64,000 nt of DNA from Monarcha castaneiventris obscurior (GCA_026261815.1 JAMPIT010000379.1:20634501-20698500), one strand, 5' to 3'; shown: positions 12,001 to 24,193, numbered from the stretch's first letter. Notes: generated from the letters alone by a model not told the origin. Program-made: numbers and translations.

Positions 12001-13821
12001 GAATTTAGTTTTTTTCTAAGGAGCAGCTGTTTCTTACAAAATATGATGTATGAATTCCAAACAAAGGATCAGCTTTCAAAGCTCACTGAAGTCCCACTAG
12101 GATATGGATCATTCTATGAACTAAGTAAGATTACTGTTAGGAGAAAGGTCAGCCCCTGAAGGACTATCTGTACAAGACCGTGTTAACACAGTAAAATCTC
12201 TGCAGTTCTGTGACTGCTCACAGAACCACGCATTTCTGTAAGGTCTTAGTTTGTGAAATGTCTGGAAGTTTAAGATCTGTCAATATATATGTAGTTCAAT
12301 TAATTAATACTTTTTTTATAAATCTAGTGATTGATCATATGTGTTGTTCAATTTGTGGCATGTTTGAAAATGTATGGAGGTCCAACATCTTTACCTCAAT
12401 AAAAATCTCTGCAGATATATGTGAGCTATTGCTGAGCACATATTTACTTTCATACTTAGTGCCTTGCTAATGTATAACTTAGATTGTAAATTGCTGAGAG
12501 ATATCTTCAATATGAAAGATGCTGTATAAATCCAAATTGCAATCTGCTTCTGCTCAAATGAACATAAATATTAAGTCTGTGTATGGTAATTCGTATACTA
12601 TAAAATTATATTGATCCTGTTTATATTTGGGTTAACTTACTTCTGGCATCAATCTGGAAAGAAATGTCCCTGAAGTTGTTCCATAAAACTGTTACACAGT
12701 GTCAAAAATAAATAGCTCAGACCCTGACTGGATGCTTCATCTTCTTTTCAACATAAGGGATACTGGGAAGGAAACTCCGAGGAAGTAGGAGAATGATAAC
12801 TGTTCTGTGAAACAGCATTCATGAAAATTTTAAAAACTTGCAAAGACAAATTAGGAGTTTTCAGAGCAGAAGATGATTATAGCTTTCATATACTTTCTTA
12901 AATTCACTTGACATTAAAAGCAAGAATCAATTTGTACAGAAGCTTTTAGAACTTATTGATTTAAACACAGTTTATTAATGATTGCAAGAAACTTGGTAGC
13001 TGTTGATGATAGTTCTAGGGCTCGGAAAGAGGTATTAGAGCTGGGGTCAAATCTGCATTGGATACGTATTTCATTCTGACTCTAGACAGTGACAGTAGGA
13101 ACTGATTTTTTGTATTTAGCATGTTACCAAGTAACCTGAATTGATTTTAGAATTGCTTTTTCTAAACAGATTTTCATTCAGAGGCGGGGGGAGTGTGAAA
13201 GAGTATCTGTTGACAATTTTCATAAAACCAGACTAATCAGTTGGGTGTTTTGCCTTTTGCTGGTGTGTTTTAATGCTCGGAATGGGAAAGGTTGAAGTTG
13301 ATGGTTTTTGCTACATTACAATAATGTATGAATTACAAACATAACAGCTCTTGTGGTCTAACAGATCCTCACTGTTGAAGATCTTAAGCAAAACTTAATG
13401 AAATAAGTGTGGGGCTCTCCTGCTTATTAGAGATGTATATGCTTTTCTGAGGTTCCTAAAATCTTTCAGGACAACACTAAATTTAAGTGTTGAAGACTAA
13501 GAGAAATGCAGCACCTACAAACACAAAAGAAAAGTAGAAAAGGATGGCTTTTCTTGGCTTAGTCTCGTCCAAAATTTTTGTCTTTGGTAATCCCGGAGAC
13601 ACATAAATATTGCTTTAATTAATTATATTCTGGTTGCGCAATTGCCCTGCATTATCAACCACAATGTTAATATGCATGTTCACAGTCTAGTTCAGTTCTG
13701 AAGAAATCAAATTGACTTTTAGTTTAGGGGAAGGATGAGAGCGAAGGAGACGGTACTGGCTAAGAATATTTTCCTACTCTGTTCAGCTCTTACGAACAGA
13801 ATGAACTCAGACAGTAATGTA
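9027..13821. other. Gene-free AT-rich stretch
   Basis: Nearly five kilobases of AT-rich, apparently single-copy sequence. The scattered frames of 60-86 codons (for example 12210-12470, +) show no domain, start context or splice support. I recognise no repeat. Confidence 0.5.
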
Positions 13822-13826
13822 TTGTC
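13822..13826. repeat. Left target-site duplication TTGTC
   Basis: TTGTC abuts the LTR on the left and is repeated exactly at 14292-14296 on the right. Confidence 0.8.
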
Positions 13827-14291
13827 TGTCATGGTTTAGAAACAGCACTCCCCAGTTTAGTGTCCCCACTAAACTGAAAACCACGAGCCACTCCCCTCCC
13901 CCCCACCTCTGGTGGAAGGCAAAAGGCCGAGATTATGGGTCAAGATAAGAACAATTTGCTGGAAACAGCAATGAGATAAGAAAACAAACACTAACAGCAA
14001 CCCTACTAATAACAAAAGTGTACCAAGAGAGGGTGATTTACATGCAAAAATGTTCACCAAGCCCAGGACAATAAAAAACAATTGTGGGCAGACCCTCTGC
14101 ATGCCACTCTTTCCCCTGTCAGGAAACCATGCCCACCTTCTTCCCAGAACCCAGAGTCTTTTATTTGCATCCTCCCAGGGATGATGTGAGGTGGGACAGA
14201 ATAACAGCCTAGACACCCCCACACAGATGTAGGCTTCACTTCCTCATGGCTATGGCAAAAAATTTGACTGTCCTTGCTGAAAGCAGGACTT
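13827..14291 (-). mobile_element. Solo LTR, avian ERVL-like, minus orientation
   Basis: A 465-bp solo LTR. The plus strand opens with TGTCATGGTTTAGAAACAGC and a C-rich CACTCCCCTCCCCCCCACC run. It continues with GATTATGGGTCAAGATAAGA (complement of the R region) and ends CTGAAAGCAGGACT, where the family normally ends ...AACCAGGACA. Perfect TTGTC duplications flank it, fixing both edges. A TATA-like AAATAAAAG on the minus strand lies near 14156-14165; the polyadenylation hexamer looks lost. The open frames at 13869-14222 and 14054-14239 (-) lie inside it and resemble no retroviral protein. Confidence 0.9.
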
Positions 14292-14296
14292 TGTCT
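14292..14296. repeat. Right target-site duplication TTGTC
   Basis: Exact copy of 13822-13826, directly after the LTR end. Confidence 0.8.
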
Positions 14297-17200
14297 TAAC
14301 CTGCCTTACCCATCCATAGCACTCACACTTTTTAGGCCACAATACCTCACATATACTTTTCTGCCTTCCTGCCCTATCCTGTAACCAGTGTCACCAGTAC
14401 GGCTCTTTCCCAACATCTGGTGCCCAGTCTGGTGCCATCTTTCCCAACTGGTGCCAGTTCCGGCAGAGAAATTGCTTAGGGCACCAAGAAAAATATAGCC
14501 AGTGTCAAAATATAAGTAAGAGCATAGATACATCAACAGCTTCTTGCTCATAAAATTTAAAAGTATAATGTCTAATCTGTAAATGCCAGAATAGAGATGC
14601 ACTGGATATTCAAATTTAAGGCCATCTCTTTGGAAAGCTGTGAGTACAAATGCCCTTTCTTTGAAGACTTTTATTGAAGCTAGGGCATAAAATCTTGCAT
14701 CAAATTATGGTGCACTCAGCACACCATTATCCTTTCTCACCTCTCTCAGTTTAGATGGATTCCCTTAGAAGTCGTAGCAGGTTAGCAATGGTGATCACGC
14801 CTTACATGGGAACCTGGGGATGTCATGATGGAATACAAATCAATCAGGAGAATTTACATCTCTTGTGTTCATTCCTGCTAAAGGGCAGTTTTGACTTGTT
14901 TGAAAACAGGCCAAGGTCAAAGGAGTAGTCATCTCTCTTGAACTACTTTTTTGAGGAACTGAAACATGAATTCAGACCCTTTTATCAAATTAGGAGAGAT
15001 ACAGCTAACGCAACAATTAAGTACTGGTGAGAATATGTTTATAAACCTAAGGGTTACAACAGCTGCATGAAGAAAGAAGGGAAGGAAGCATAAAAGGCTC
15101 TCTCCATTGCAGTATTGAGAACATGGATGCTGTTGGGCTCTCTCAGTGAGAGGTGAAGAAGCTGTGGTCATTTCAGCTCTCTTTTCTGGTAAATGTGTTT
15201 CCCCATTCTTTTTATTGCCTAGAAGAGGGAGGAAAGGGAGACAACAGGGCTGTAGAAGTGGAGAAGACTGACTTTGCTGTTTTGTCTGAACATTGTTTCA
15301 CATGCCACCAAAGGAGAATGGACATTTGCTAGGGACTGCTTGAGGAACACATGGAGTGGGGATAGAAACAAAACAAAGTCAGCACATGGAGTGAAAGATA
15401 CTTTGCTCAACTACAGACTCAAGGATTAGGAAATCAGCTACCAATAAAGGAAGTAGCTGACTGAGACTTGCCAAACATCATCACCTCATGAGAGCATGTG
15501 AGAAGACAGACAAGCATGAAAAAAGGAAAAACTCTGGAAATAGTTTGGTTTGGGTTTGCATTTTTGTTTCAGTTTTGATCATTTTGCTTTTGGGGTTTTT
15601 GAGATTTTTTTGTTTGGTTTGATTTTGGTTTTAACAGAGATGTTAAAATTTATCAATACTTGGATGGTTTGGAAGCACCACACTGAGATTTCCAAGGTCC
15701 TGATTAAACAGACTTAAGGCATAGACAAGTTTGGGAATTGAAACAAGTTTCAGAGGAAGCCAGCCTCTCCAAAGCTCTTGCATATCAACATTATGTCTGC
15801 CATCTAGAATACAAGGAGATACACCTAAACCTCCTAGAAGAGAAAGACAAGATCTGACTGACAGATGCATGTGCCAGGTTGAAATTGTAGTGAACCATGA
15901 ATGATTTCTGGTAGTTTGTAAATTAATTCTAGTGATATATTAATGATAGTTTATCTACTGTGTCTACTTCAGCCTGGTCATGTTTGTTAGATCTTGGCCA
16001 TGTGTCCAAGCTAACAGATAAGCATATCATAACTAGTTTGATAAGATATAGGGACAGAATTAATTATTAAACAATGACAGTGGCATTGTAAGACACACTG
16101 CTTTTCTAGAATGTAGGTAACACTATAAGTATATTCACTCTTCACTGCTGTCCTAAGTTGTCACAAGTTTAGTGAAAAAATTGGAGTGAATTACATCAGG
16201 AAACACAACCAGTATGTAGCCTTATCACATAGTGATGTATGGCACAGTAATGTTAAGTCTATAATTTGTGTTCTATATCTGAAACATTAGTCCATTGATG
16301 ATGGCTTTTTATAAAGTAACTTAGAATTTGGTGACTCATTTATCCCCATGCTCTCTAGTTTTTATGTATATAGTGGACATACCAATAGAAATGTTCATAC
16401 CACTTTTATAAAATTAGCTTAGTGACTCTTCATGCAGATTAGTTTTCTCCTTTTGGAACTTGGCTCAAATAATTAGCTTTAACAATATGTTATGATGTTC
16501 TATTATTGTCCATTACTGTTTGAAAAAGTAGCCATTTCACCTAGGCAATCCTATTTATGGACTATGGTAACTGAAAACCCCCAACGACAGATTTCAGATT
16601 TTATTTAATTTGATTAAATTAAAGGTCAGCAGAACACTGAAGCTACAAAGAAAAGAGGTCTACTGCTGTAATACTAATTGTGGCTGTAATAGGTTAATTT
16701 TATCTTCTACTAATCAGATATTTGCTCAAGATTTGTCTCATTTGCCATGTACCAGAACAAAGACAATGTTAATGCAATACTAGTAACCATTTAGTCCTTA
16801 GGAATATTTTAATAGACCCCCAAAGATACTATTTGTCTTCTGATGTGTAATACACACTAAGTAATTATGGGTCCAAAAATTGCTGGTGATGGAAGCTGGC
16901 ATGCCTTCACATCCCTTTATGGAGATGACTTGTTAAAGACACAAATATCTTGTCCCCAGTTACCACTGTGTTGATGTAAACGTATATGCATTTATATGTA
17001 AATACATTTAGGCACATTACGAATTAAGACCAGTTGGCTAGAAACTTTACATCAATCATACCATGGTCAAATCCTCCCATGATTTATACCCATCCCTCTT
17101 ATGCAGAGGATTCACTGTGTGCAATCATGGTGCTATTTCATCCTCTGCTAACAAGTGAAGAAAATGATCAAGCTTGTAACTGTTGTCAAGAATGATGAAT

Positions 17201-17386
17201 TTATAAGCACTAAATGTTATATCACCCTTATTATGATAAGTTTTGTAGGTGTATGCATCAAGACTAGTCACAAGATTGGCCTCTAAAACTAGCATGAGTC
17301 TATTTAGATTTTGTCTTACTTGTCTTATTTCAAAGTATTTGGTAAAATTGAGATTTAGGATTTAAGGAAATCGGTGATAACTGTTA
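14297..17386. other. Gene-free stretch
   Basis: Mostly AT-rich. At 14297-14480 the composition is still somewhat GC-rich, with two GGTGCC(C/A)-containing motifs (near 14420 and 14450), but I cannot tie it to the LTR. A T/G-rich low-complexity tract lies at about 15545-15632. Frames such as 14306-14602 (-) and 14929-15171 (-) have no recognisable domain. Confidence 0.45.
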
Positions 17387-18300
17387 ATGGCAAACAGCAC
17401 TGACCAGCTCTATGCACACTTCTTCCTGGGCTTTAACTACACTGTCAATTTCTTTCCTTCCAGTGGTGCAGGGGGACAGGGAATGCTGGTTACAGTCAGT
17501 TCATCAAAAATTTTGCTTTTGCCTTGCTTCAGCATAAGATCCCTCCCACAGGAGACAGTCCTCCATGAACTTCTCCAGTGTGACCCCTTTCCATGGGTTG
17601 CAGTTCTTTATGCACTATTTCAGCATGAGACCCCTGTGGGGTCACAAGTTCTGTCAGCAGACTGGTTCCAGTGCAGGCTTGTCTCTCCATGGGCCCACAG
17701 TTCCCATCAGGAACCTTTTCAAGGATGAGCTTCCCATGAGGTCATAGACTCCTTTGGGCATCCACGTGCTCTGGCTTGGGGTCCTCCATGTGCTGCAGGT
17801 GGATCTCTGCTCCGGGGTGGAGCTCCATGGGCTGCAGGGGTACAGCTGCCTCACCATGGGCTGCACCACGGGCTGCAGGGAAATCTCAGCTCCAGTGTCT
17901 GAAGTGCCTCCTGCCACTCCTTCGGCACTGACCTTGGTGTCTGCAGAGTTTTTCTCTCACATACTCTGATCTTCTTTCCTGTCTGCAGTTGCCCTTGTGC
18001 GGCAAATTTTTCTCCTTAATTACATTATCCCGGAGGTGCTACCACTGTCACTGAAAGCTCAGCCTTGGCCAGTGGTGGGTCTAACTGGGAGCTGGCTGGC
18101 ATCAGCTCTATTGCACATAGGGGAAGCTTCTGGCCACTTTTTACAGAAGCAATCCCGGTAGCCTTCTCCCTCTACCTGAGCCCTGCCTCACAAACTCAAT
18201 ACATTAAAAAACTGCCCTTTAGGTCCAGCGAGGCTGAGAAAGGCTACTGCACAACTTTCAAATTTGGTTGGTATCAGTGAAAAGAATGTAGCTTGTGGTA
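17387..18300 (-). mobile_element. Avian ERV LTR of a long type, minus orientation
   Basis: A ~0.9-kb GC-rich block matching, in complement, a long bird LTR I recall. It has a series of degenerate ~50-60-bp units, each with a CATGGG/GTGGGG core followed by a CCAG-type stretch, seen around 17560, 17630, 17690, 17740 and 17800. It then shows GGGCTGCACCACGGGCTGCA, GACCTTGGTGTCTGCAGAGT, GCGGCAAATTTTTCTCC, CCGGAGGTGCTACCACTGTC, CAGCCTTGGCCAGTGGTGGG and CTATTGCACATAGGGGAAGC. A decayed TATA-like region lies near 18015-18030. The left end lacks the expected LTR terminus and the right edge is unclear, so it is probably a truncated solo LTR. Open frames on both strands here (113, 87 and 71 codons) arise from the GC-rich units. 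Confidence 0.8.
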
Positions 18301-20298
18301 GAAGAACACATAAAAGTAACCCCAACATGATATCAGCAATGGGGAAGGAGAAATTGCCACCAGGAGCATGATTTTCTGCCAGTGAAAGCCTCAGTGTGCT
18401 GGTGAAACCTGGGAACTGGCCCCCTCCCTCCCATTCTGCTAACTGAAGACTGAAACTACAGGAATCTGGGAATAGAGAGGATCTAACAATACATCCAAGG
18501 TGTAGAAACTTGAAAGCCTTTTTGTAACATTTTAAACTATTTTATTAATGAGTTGTCTAGATTTCAATTAAATAATTTAAACTATTCTACTACTAAGATA
18601 CTAACTGGAGTAAGAAACTTTTAGCTCCCTCTACACGGTGTGTTTCCTGTTGCCTACCGTAAGATTTTGAGTGCAAAAACTACTGTCAGCCTCAAATGGT
18701 TACTTTTCCAAAGGCTGAAAATCCTAGAGATATTTGGTATAGGTTGAATAGGGAGTAGTGTTTAAGAAACGTGAAGAGATTTCCTTACACATTTGTAGGT
18801 TTGAGTTCTTCAAGTAGTGTAGTGTGCAGAGAGAGATGTGGGTTAGACCATCTGATGGAAATTTAGAAAGAATGCTTCCTTTACGAGTAGTGTTTCCACA
18901 CCACTGAGAGCATGGGTTTTTATTCTGCCAGTGCAAAATGGCTTACACAAACCTCAAAGAACCCTCTCCATACTTTGAATCCTATCCCTGTAGGCAGTCA
19001 TAGAGTATAGATGTAGAAGGATGCTCAGGAATAATTTCACAAAACACTCGCATAAATAGATTGAAGACCCTCAGCACAGAAATCTAAAATGCTTCAGTGT
19101 ACGCAGAAGACAGCAGAAATACAAAGAAGTCTGAGCACATGTCCTGTTTGTTACCAGTGTAAAATGGGTGTCCTATGTACTTGTGGCCGTTGAGTTGCCT
19201 GGGTGTTCAAATCTTATTTCCACCATAAAGAGTGGATTCATCCAGAAAGAGGTTACTTTGACATTCTTGAAAACCTCAGTTTTGTTTGTAGTGAAATCAG
19301 AATACATACTTCAAAGAAACAGATATGTTTTCCTTTCCAGTATAGATATGACAACATAATCCCCTGAGTGGCTTTAAGCCACTGCTTGTCTGGGTTTTGC
19401 ATGCGAACAGCATAGGAAGAACAGTTACCTTCTGTCAAAATGCTGTGGGAGGCAAGTTCTTATCAGTGTTTGTCATGTCTGTGTCTACTAAACTAAAAGT
19501 TTTGTGTGTCTTCTACATAAAGTCAAGAATTTATTGTGAATATAACTGAAATCTTGGCATTCTAAATCAGAAGAAAATATCTTTCTAGATCTAAGTATTA
19601 AAAAATAACTTCAATGTAGGAAAAAACCCCTACACACTGCTACTGATAAAATAAAAGTTCTAATATGCACTCTTCTTGGTTTCCACCTTTTTTCTTGATC
19701 TTACTCTTCCACAACTCCTTTTGAGGTGGGTAGTTTCAGGCTAAATTGGGTTTTAAGGCTTATTTTTAGTTTAAGATGTTTGGGTACTACAAGAGGTTAT
19801 AAGCCTCTGGAATTCTTTTGGGAAAATACAACATTCAGAATCCATAGTCTGCTTTCTTCATTTTTCTGCAGCTCCATATTACATATGAATTTGTTATATA
19901 TGGTGGTTTTTGCTTATGTTTTATACTTTTTCATTGCTCTCCTTCTTACCTCTAAAACTAATTCTATCTTGCTCATGTTCTGTATTTCTTTTAACTGACA
20001 GGTGGTGAGATGTTTACTGCCATGGGGTCTCTAGTGCCAAAATTCTGCCCTACCTCTTATGCACTGCTTTTTGTTGTGTTCTGTGCCATCACTTCACAAG
20101 ACCCCTGCTGTTTCCCTGGCATTGCATTGCACTGTATTGCTTTACACTACGCTATTGCACTAGAGACATAAATCTGTCTTTCTCCCTAGAGAAAATGCTC
20201 AGTACAGATATCTGTATCAAACTATACTGGTGCAAGGCAAAAATGAACACCAGAAAACAAAATAAACTTTGCCACACAGTGAAATACAAGCCTTACTG
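18301..20298. other. Gene-free stretch
   Basis: AT-rich. The part just right of the LTR (18301-18470) is moderately GC-rich and may be undefined LTR flank. A frame at 19726-19998 (+, 90 codons) is hydrophobic but has no family signature. Confidence 0.45.
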
Positions 20299-20985
20299 TT
20301 AGAGAATCACAGAATCACATATAGGTGATGTGACCCCCAAGTCCTTCTTCTCAAGGCGGCTGTCAATCCATTCTCTGCCCAGCCTGTATTTATGCTTTAG
20401 TTTGTCCTGACCCATGTGCAGGACCTTGCACTCAGCCTTGTTGAGTCTCCTGGGAGTTGCATGAGCTCACCTCCCAAGCCTGACAAGGCCCCTCTGAATG
20501 GCATCCTTTCCTTCCAGTGTGTCAACTGCACCACACAGCTTGGTTTTGTTGGCAGACTTGCCAAGAGTGCACTCGATTGCAGTGCCCATGTCAGCAGTCC
20601 CAATTTTAATCCTTCCAGGGAGTAACACCTTTCATTCCAGCACAACAGTCACCGTGTCCCTGTGATGCCAATAAGACCATAGCCCTGCAAATGCGCATCT
20701 CCAGCTCCTCTTGCTTATTCCCCATTATATATACATTACTGTAGAGACATTTAAGTTGTTTCTCCCAAGAAGCCAGCTCATTGGCTGGAGTGGCTGGAGT
20801 TCCTTTGTGCTTCTCTTCAGGTGTTCTCCTGACCTGCAATCCCTCTTCAGGCTCTGGGCATCACTTTCTGGCACTGGCATCAAACTGGTAGGAGTGGGAT
20901 GGATTGAGATTCCCCTCTCCAGCAGCTTGCAAAACAAAGCTGCAGGCAGGCAATGAAAAGTTCTAAAAAAACTAGTTAATCCCAG
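20299..20985 (-). mobile_element. CR1 LINE, internally deleted copy
   Basis: Read on the minus strand. From 20985 the copy starts with the region before ORF2, then the start of the endonuclease domain: the frame at 20606-20839 contains LKCLYSNVYIMGNKQEELE, close to the LKCLYTNA..MGNKQEELE start of CR1 ORF2 endonuclease. At about 20605-20625 the sequence jumps to the reverse-transcriptase C-terminal region (plus strand CACAGCTTGGTTTTGTTGGC, GCCTGACAAGGCCCCTCTGA, CATGTGCAGGACCTTGCACT, TCAATCCATTCTCTGCCCAG). It then jumps again to a CR1-type 3' tail, GAATCACAGAATCAC, at 20301-20315. So 5', middle and 3' pieces survive with two internal losses. Open frames on both strands here are CR1 shadows. 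Confidence 0.85.
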
Positions 20986-21378
20986 GCCTTGCAAACTCAG
21001 TACCAGGCCTATGGCCTGTTACCAGCAAAGGCACTACTGCTCTACAGTTAAAACCTTCTCTGAAAATCTGGCTTCTCCTTGCATTTTAAGCATTTGATAC
21101 TTAACCTTCCTGGGCATGCTACCGAGCAAGGAGCTGAAACTGAGCTCTGAAATGAAGAAACCTATAGTATCTAAATGATGGATACAAGCTGCCTAGTCCT
21201 ATCTAAGATACCCTCCAGCTTTTAAGCTGCCTCTCCATATTTGAAAGACTTTTGTAAGTTTTTTTTTTGTCGTATATTGCAAACTGTGTCCACGTGTCCT
21301 GGACAAACAGTGCATCTGAAATAACATTGTGTATTTAAGCAAATAAATGAAACCATTTGTGTTACATGTTATACTTAC
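20986..21378. other. Gene-free stretch
   Basis: AT-rich linker between the CR1 copy and the first exon-like segment. Nothing recognised. Confidence 0.4.
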
Positions 21379-21475
21379 CTGGTGTTGGGGAATCAGTGGA
21401 GTCTTCCCTTGCATGAAATGACACTGAAAGTCTCTGTAGTGAGACCTAGGGTTGTACTGACTGCTCTGAGAGAGC
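21379..21475 (-). other. Exon-like segment, splice-site bounded (candidate C)
   Basis: On the minus strand a 97-bp segment is bounded by an AATTGTTTAG acceptor-like end and a textbook donor, CACCAG/GTAAGTAT. One frame stays open across it (beginning LSQSSQYNPRSH), leaving 1 nt at the left and a complete codon at the right. I recognise no protein family. It may be a non-coding RNA exon or chance. Support is only the donor quality and the open frame. Confidence 0.2.
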
Positions 21476-22730
21476 CTAAACAATTATCTCATGTATATCT
21501 GCTTAAATTTAAGTATCTTTCTAGTATTTGAGGTGAGCTGCCTCATAAGAGATATCAGAAAATGTATTTGACTTTCTTTGCTTACCAAAGTGATCAGATA
21601 CAGGCAAACTCGTTCCATTTGCTGCATTCATCCACCCTAATTTGCTACTTCTAATCCATGTATTCTGAGCACTGCTTTTCTTTTTATTAGGAAAAAAAAT
21701 ACATTACATGAAAGGTTTTATGAAAGCTTTATTTTCTGGCAGGTCCATGTGTCAATAGCAGTTCTGTCATTCCCATGCAAGCGCATCTATGACCCTGTGG
21801 TTTCAGTTAGTTTATACTCTGATAAAGATGCTTATATTTATAGCTGCTACTAATGCTATGCGGCTCTCATTTACTGCTTTGCCTCTCTCTGGTCTGTGAG
21901 ACTCACACAACCTCCTGAGAACACAGAAAGAAAGCAGCAACACGCAAGGACTGACATACACTTTGATTAAAATTTCAGTAAGTTTATTAGGCAAGAGATA
22001 TCATCAAGTAAATTAATGTTAATGAATAAGTACTAACATGCCTATTCAGTCCTACTACTTAGATAACAGTACCCGAGCTAGATCTGAACTTTCTCTATAT
22101 TTGGTTACATTTCAACAGTTGCTTCTTTATATGTGATTCTCTTACAACATGATTACTTTGGAACAGCATTTTCTCTTAAATATATTCACAGAAGAAAAGA
22201 ATTAATATACATGGTCTTGTCTTTTCCTTTTGTCTATTAGTAATATATGATCAGATGAAGTCACAGATGATTACATCTGAAGACCTATGACAGAGCTCGT
22301 TTGAAGCTCTATAGTGATACCCATTGATTTCAAAGGATTTTGGATATGTTTCTATCTGTATGTATTAGCTTACTGACTTATATGACAAAATTGGTTGTCT
22401 TTGTAATCTTGAGCAGCTCAGCTGTTCAACCTTAGGAATTCTTATTTATCTTCCAAGCCTGGGCATTGTTCCTGCCATCTTTCCTGCTAACAAGGAACTT
22501 CTGCTGACCAAAATCCTTGCTTCATTTATGTATATAGAAGATACTTTACAGTAATCAAGTGTGCCAGAATTCCATAAGGACACTTAACTTTGTTGCTGTT
22601 GCTCAGTTCATCCACCAAGTGATCTGTCCACAAAATTAAGTGAAAAACACATTCAAGTCAGGAAATACAGTATCTAACCTAATGTGTGGCTGGACAGCTT
22701 CTAACTTTCAAATGCATTCATTCTCTATAT
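21476..22730. other. Gene-free stretch
   Basis: AT-rich; nothing recognised apart from an AATAAA hexamer on the minus strand at 21983-21988 (plus strand TTTATT). That could serve as a polyadenylation signal for a minus-strand transcript ending with the segment at 22731-22825, but it lies 740 bp downstream. Confidence 0.4.
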
Positions 22731-22825
22731 TTAGCTGGATAAAGTATTTGGTATCAACTTTGTCTTGCACATGGGCTTTCTTGCTTTCACAATTTGCCTT
22801 CCTCTTTGGTCTTCCACACTCAAAC
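22731..22825 (-). other. Possible terminal exon of a minus-strand transcript (candidate B)
   Basis: Minus strand, starting after AAGCTTTGTTTTCAG, a good pyrimidine-rich acceptor with a branch-like TTAAC about 20 nt upstream. Two frames are open. The one that joins in phase with candidate A runs to a TAA at 22733-22731 (beginning GLSVEDQRGRQIVKARK). The other continues to a TGA at about 22711 (beginning FECGRPKRKANCESKK). Both are basic. No strong donor follows, so a last exon is the simplest reading. I recognise no family. A non-coding transcript is equally possible. Confidence 0.25.
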
Positions 22826-23520
22826 CTGAAAACAAAGCTTGGTTAAAAATATCAACAGTAAAGATAACATCCAAATGAGGAATTTAACTACCACAGTACA
22901 TAAAGAATGGTTTTATTCAACCTTGGAAAGTTACACTGCATCTATACATAGAGGACTTCCTCAAAATCATTATAGACTGCAAGAAGATAGAGATTAACAT
23001 CTATATTTTAATTTGGTCCTTATGGACTCAGAACTATGTTTGTTATAGTTTACATTATAAATAATTATTTAACATTTATCATCACTATAAAGGAATCACA
23101 GATTTGGATGCTTCTGCAGGCCAGCTTCAAGTATTCTGAAGGAGAGCTGGTTTGTTGTACAACTCAATCAGAAGGTTGTGGATCATACATAATTTGCTTC
23201 CTTATATGTGTTGTCCTGCATGTTGACTTGTTACCCAGTGGCAAGGGCTAATTCACACACTGAAGTGAGGTATTTCTTCATTTCATTCTAGTTTGCACAA
23301 ACTAGGGAGTTAGGTGGTGACCCACAAAAAGCTGACCGCCCAGTCATCAAAACTTTGCATTATTTTTACATGATAAAGACATCAGCACTCATTTATTGCA
23401 GATTACATACCTGTTTCATTAATTAGTACTCAGAACTCTATTTGCTAGCTACATCTGTTACTGTTCAGTGAGTCAGTGGTCACAATCTCTCAATGCCAGA
23501 ATTATGTCTCCCCTACTTAC
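22826..23520. other. Stretch between exon-like segments
   Basis: AT-rich; would be an intron of the putative minus-strand transcript. The plus-strand frame at 23036-23251 has no domain. Confidence 0.35.
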
Positions 23521-23597
23521 CGCACAGTTCTGCTGACTTCACTCCTGGTGGCTCTTGTCCAGACAGCCCATTTTTCTTGGAATTGCCCTCCCTTTTC
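23521..23597 (-). other. Exon-like segment with strong splice sites (candidate A)
   Basis: A 77-bp minus-strand segment. Acceptor: GGCTAATCTTTTGTTTTAAG, with a branch-like CTAAT at suitable distance. Donor: CTGTGCG/GTAAGTAGG. Two of three frames are open through it; one begins KREGNSKKNGLSGQEPPG. In that frame it needs two bases from the previous exon and leaves one, which matches candidate Z upstream (24194-24237) and candidate B downstream (22731-22825). I know no protein with this sequence. The splice signals are the evidence; function is unknown. Confidence 0.3.
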
Positions 23598-24193
23598 CTT
23601 AAAACAAAAGATTAGCCAAGCATACAACATTCACAATGCAGTTGCTTAATCATAACTGTCTAGTTGATGATACTGATGAACAACTTAAAAAAACCATTGC
23701 AAGTTTGGTTCAAATTTTGAGGGGCTAAATATCATGTAGATTGCAGATCACTGATGAATTTATCTCAAAACTTCATTTGCAGTTTTAAATGTATAATTTC
23801 ACTCACAGTGGAGTGTGACTAAATACACTTAGCTTTAGTCACATAAGCTCAAGTTCTCTCCCCCTCTTTGGAAGGACAAACTTTTATTTCCCTAGCAGAT
23901 AGTATTCACAAATACTTCTCCTGCTCTTCAAAAAGGATGTTTGTGAAGATCTGATAGGTAAAACTAAGCTACAAACTTCCAAAACTACAAAAATTACATC
24001 TGTCTCTTCCTTTTATTTACACATGGAGGTTTATAGTTCATTGTAGTTAATAATGTTTGTTCACTAAAGATTAATTGATGAGGGATTTCTGTCTAATAAA
24101 ATATTACAGAAAGGAGCTATATTTTCCTGAGTTTTCAAAAACAGTGACAGCAATGAAGAAAAAAATTTTCATTTTATTTTAATGGACTCTTAC
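23598..24193. other. Stretch between exon-like segments
   Basis: AT-rich; nothing recognised. Confidence 0.35.

Noticed and set aside
17387..17969. Plus- and minus-strand frames of 113, 87 and 71 codons
   Set aside because: They arise from the GC-rich repeated units of an LTR and carry no domain.
20397..20994. Overlapping open frames of 69-91 codons on both strands
   Set aside because: All are sense or antisense readings of the CR1 copy. Only the endonuclease-start peptide is meaningful, as part of the LINE.
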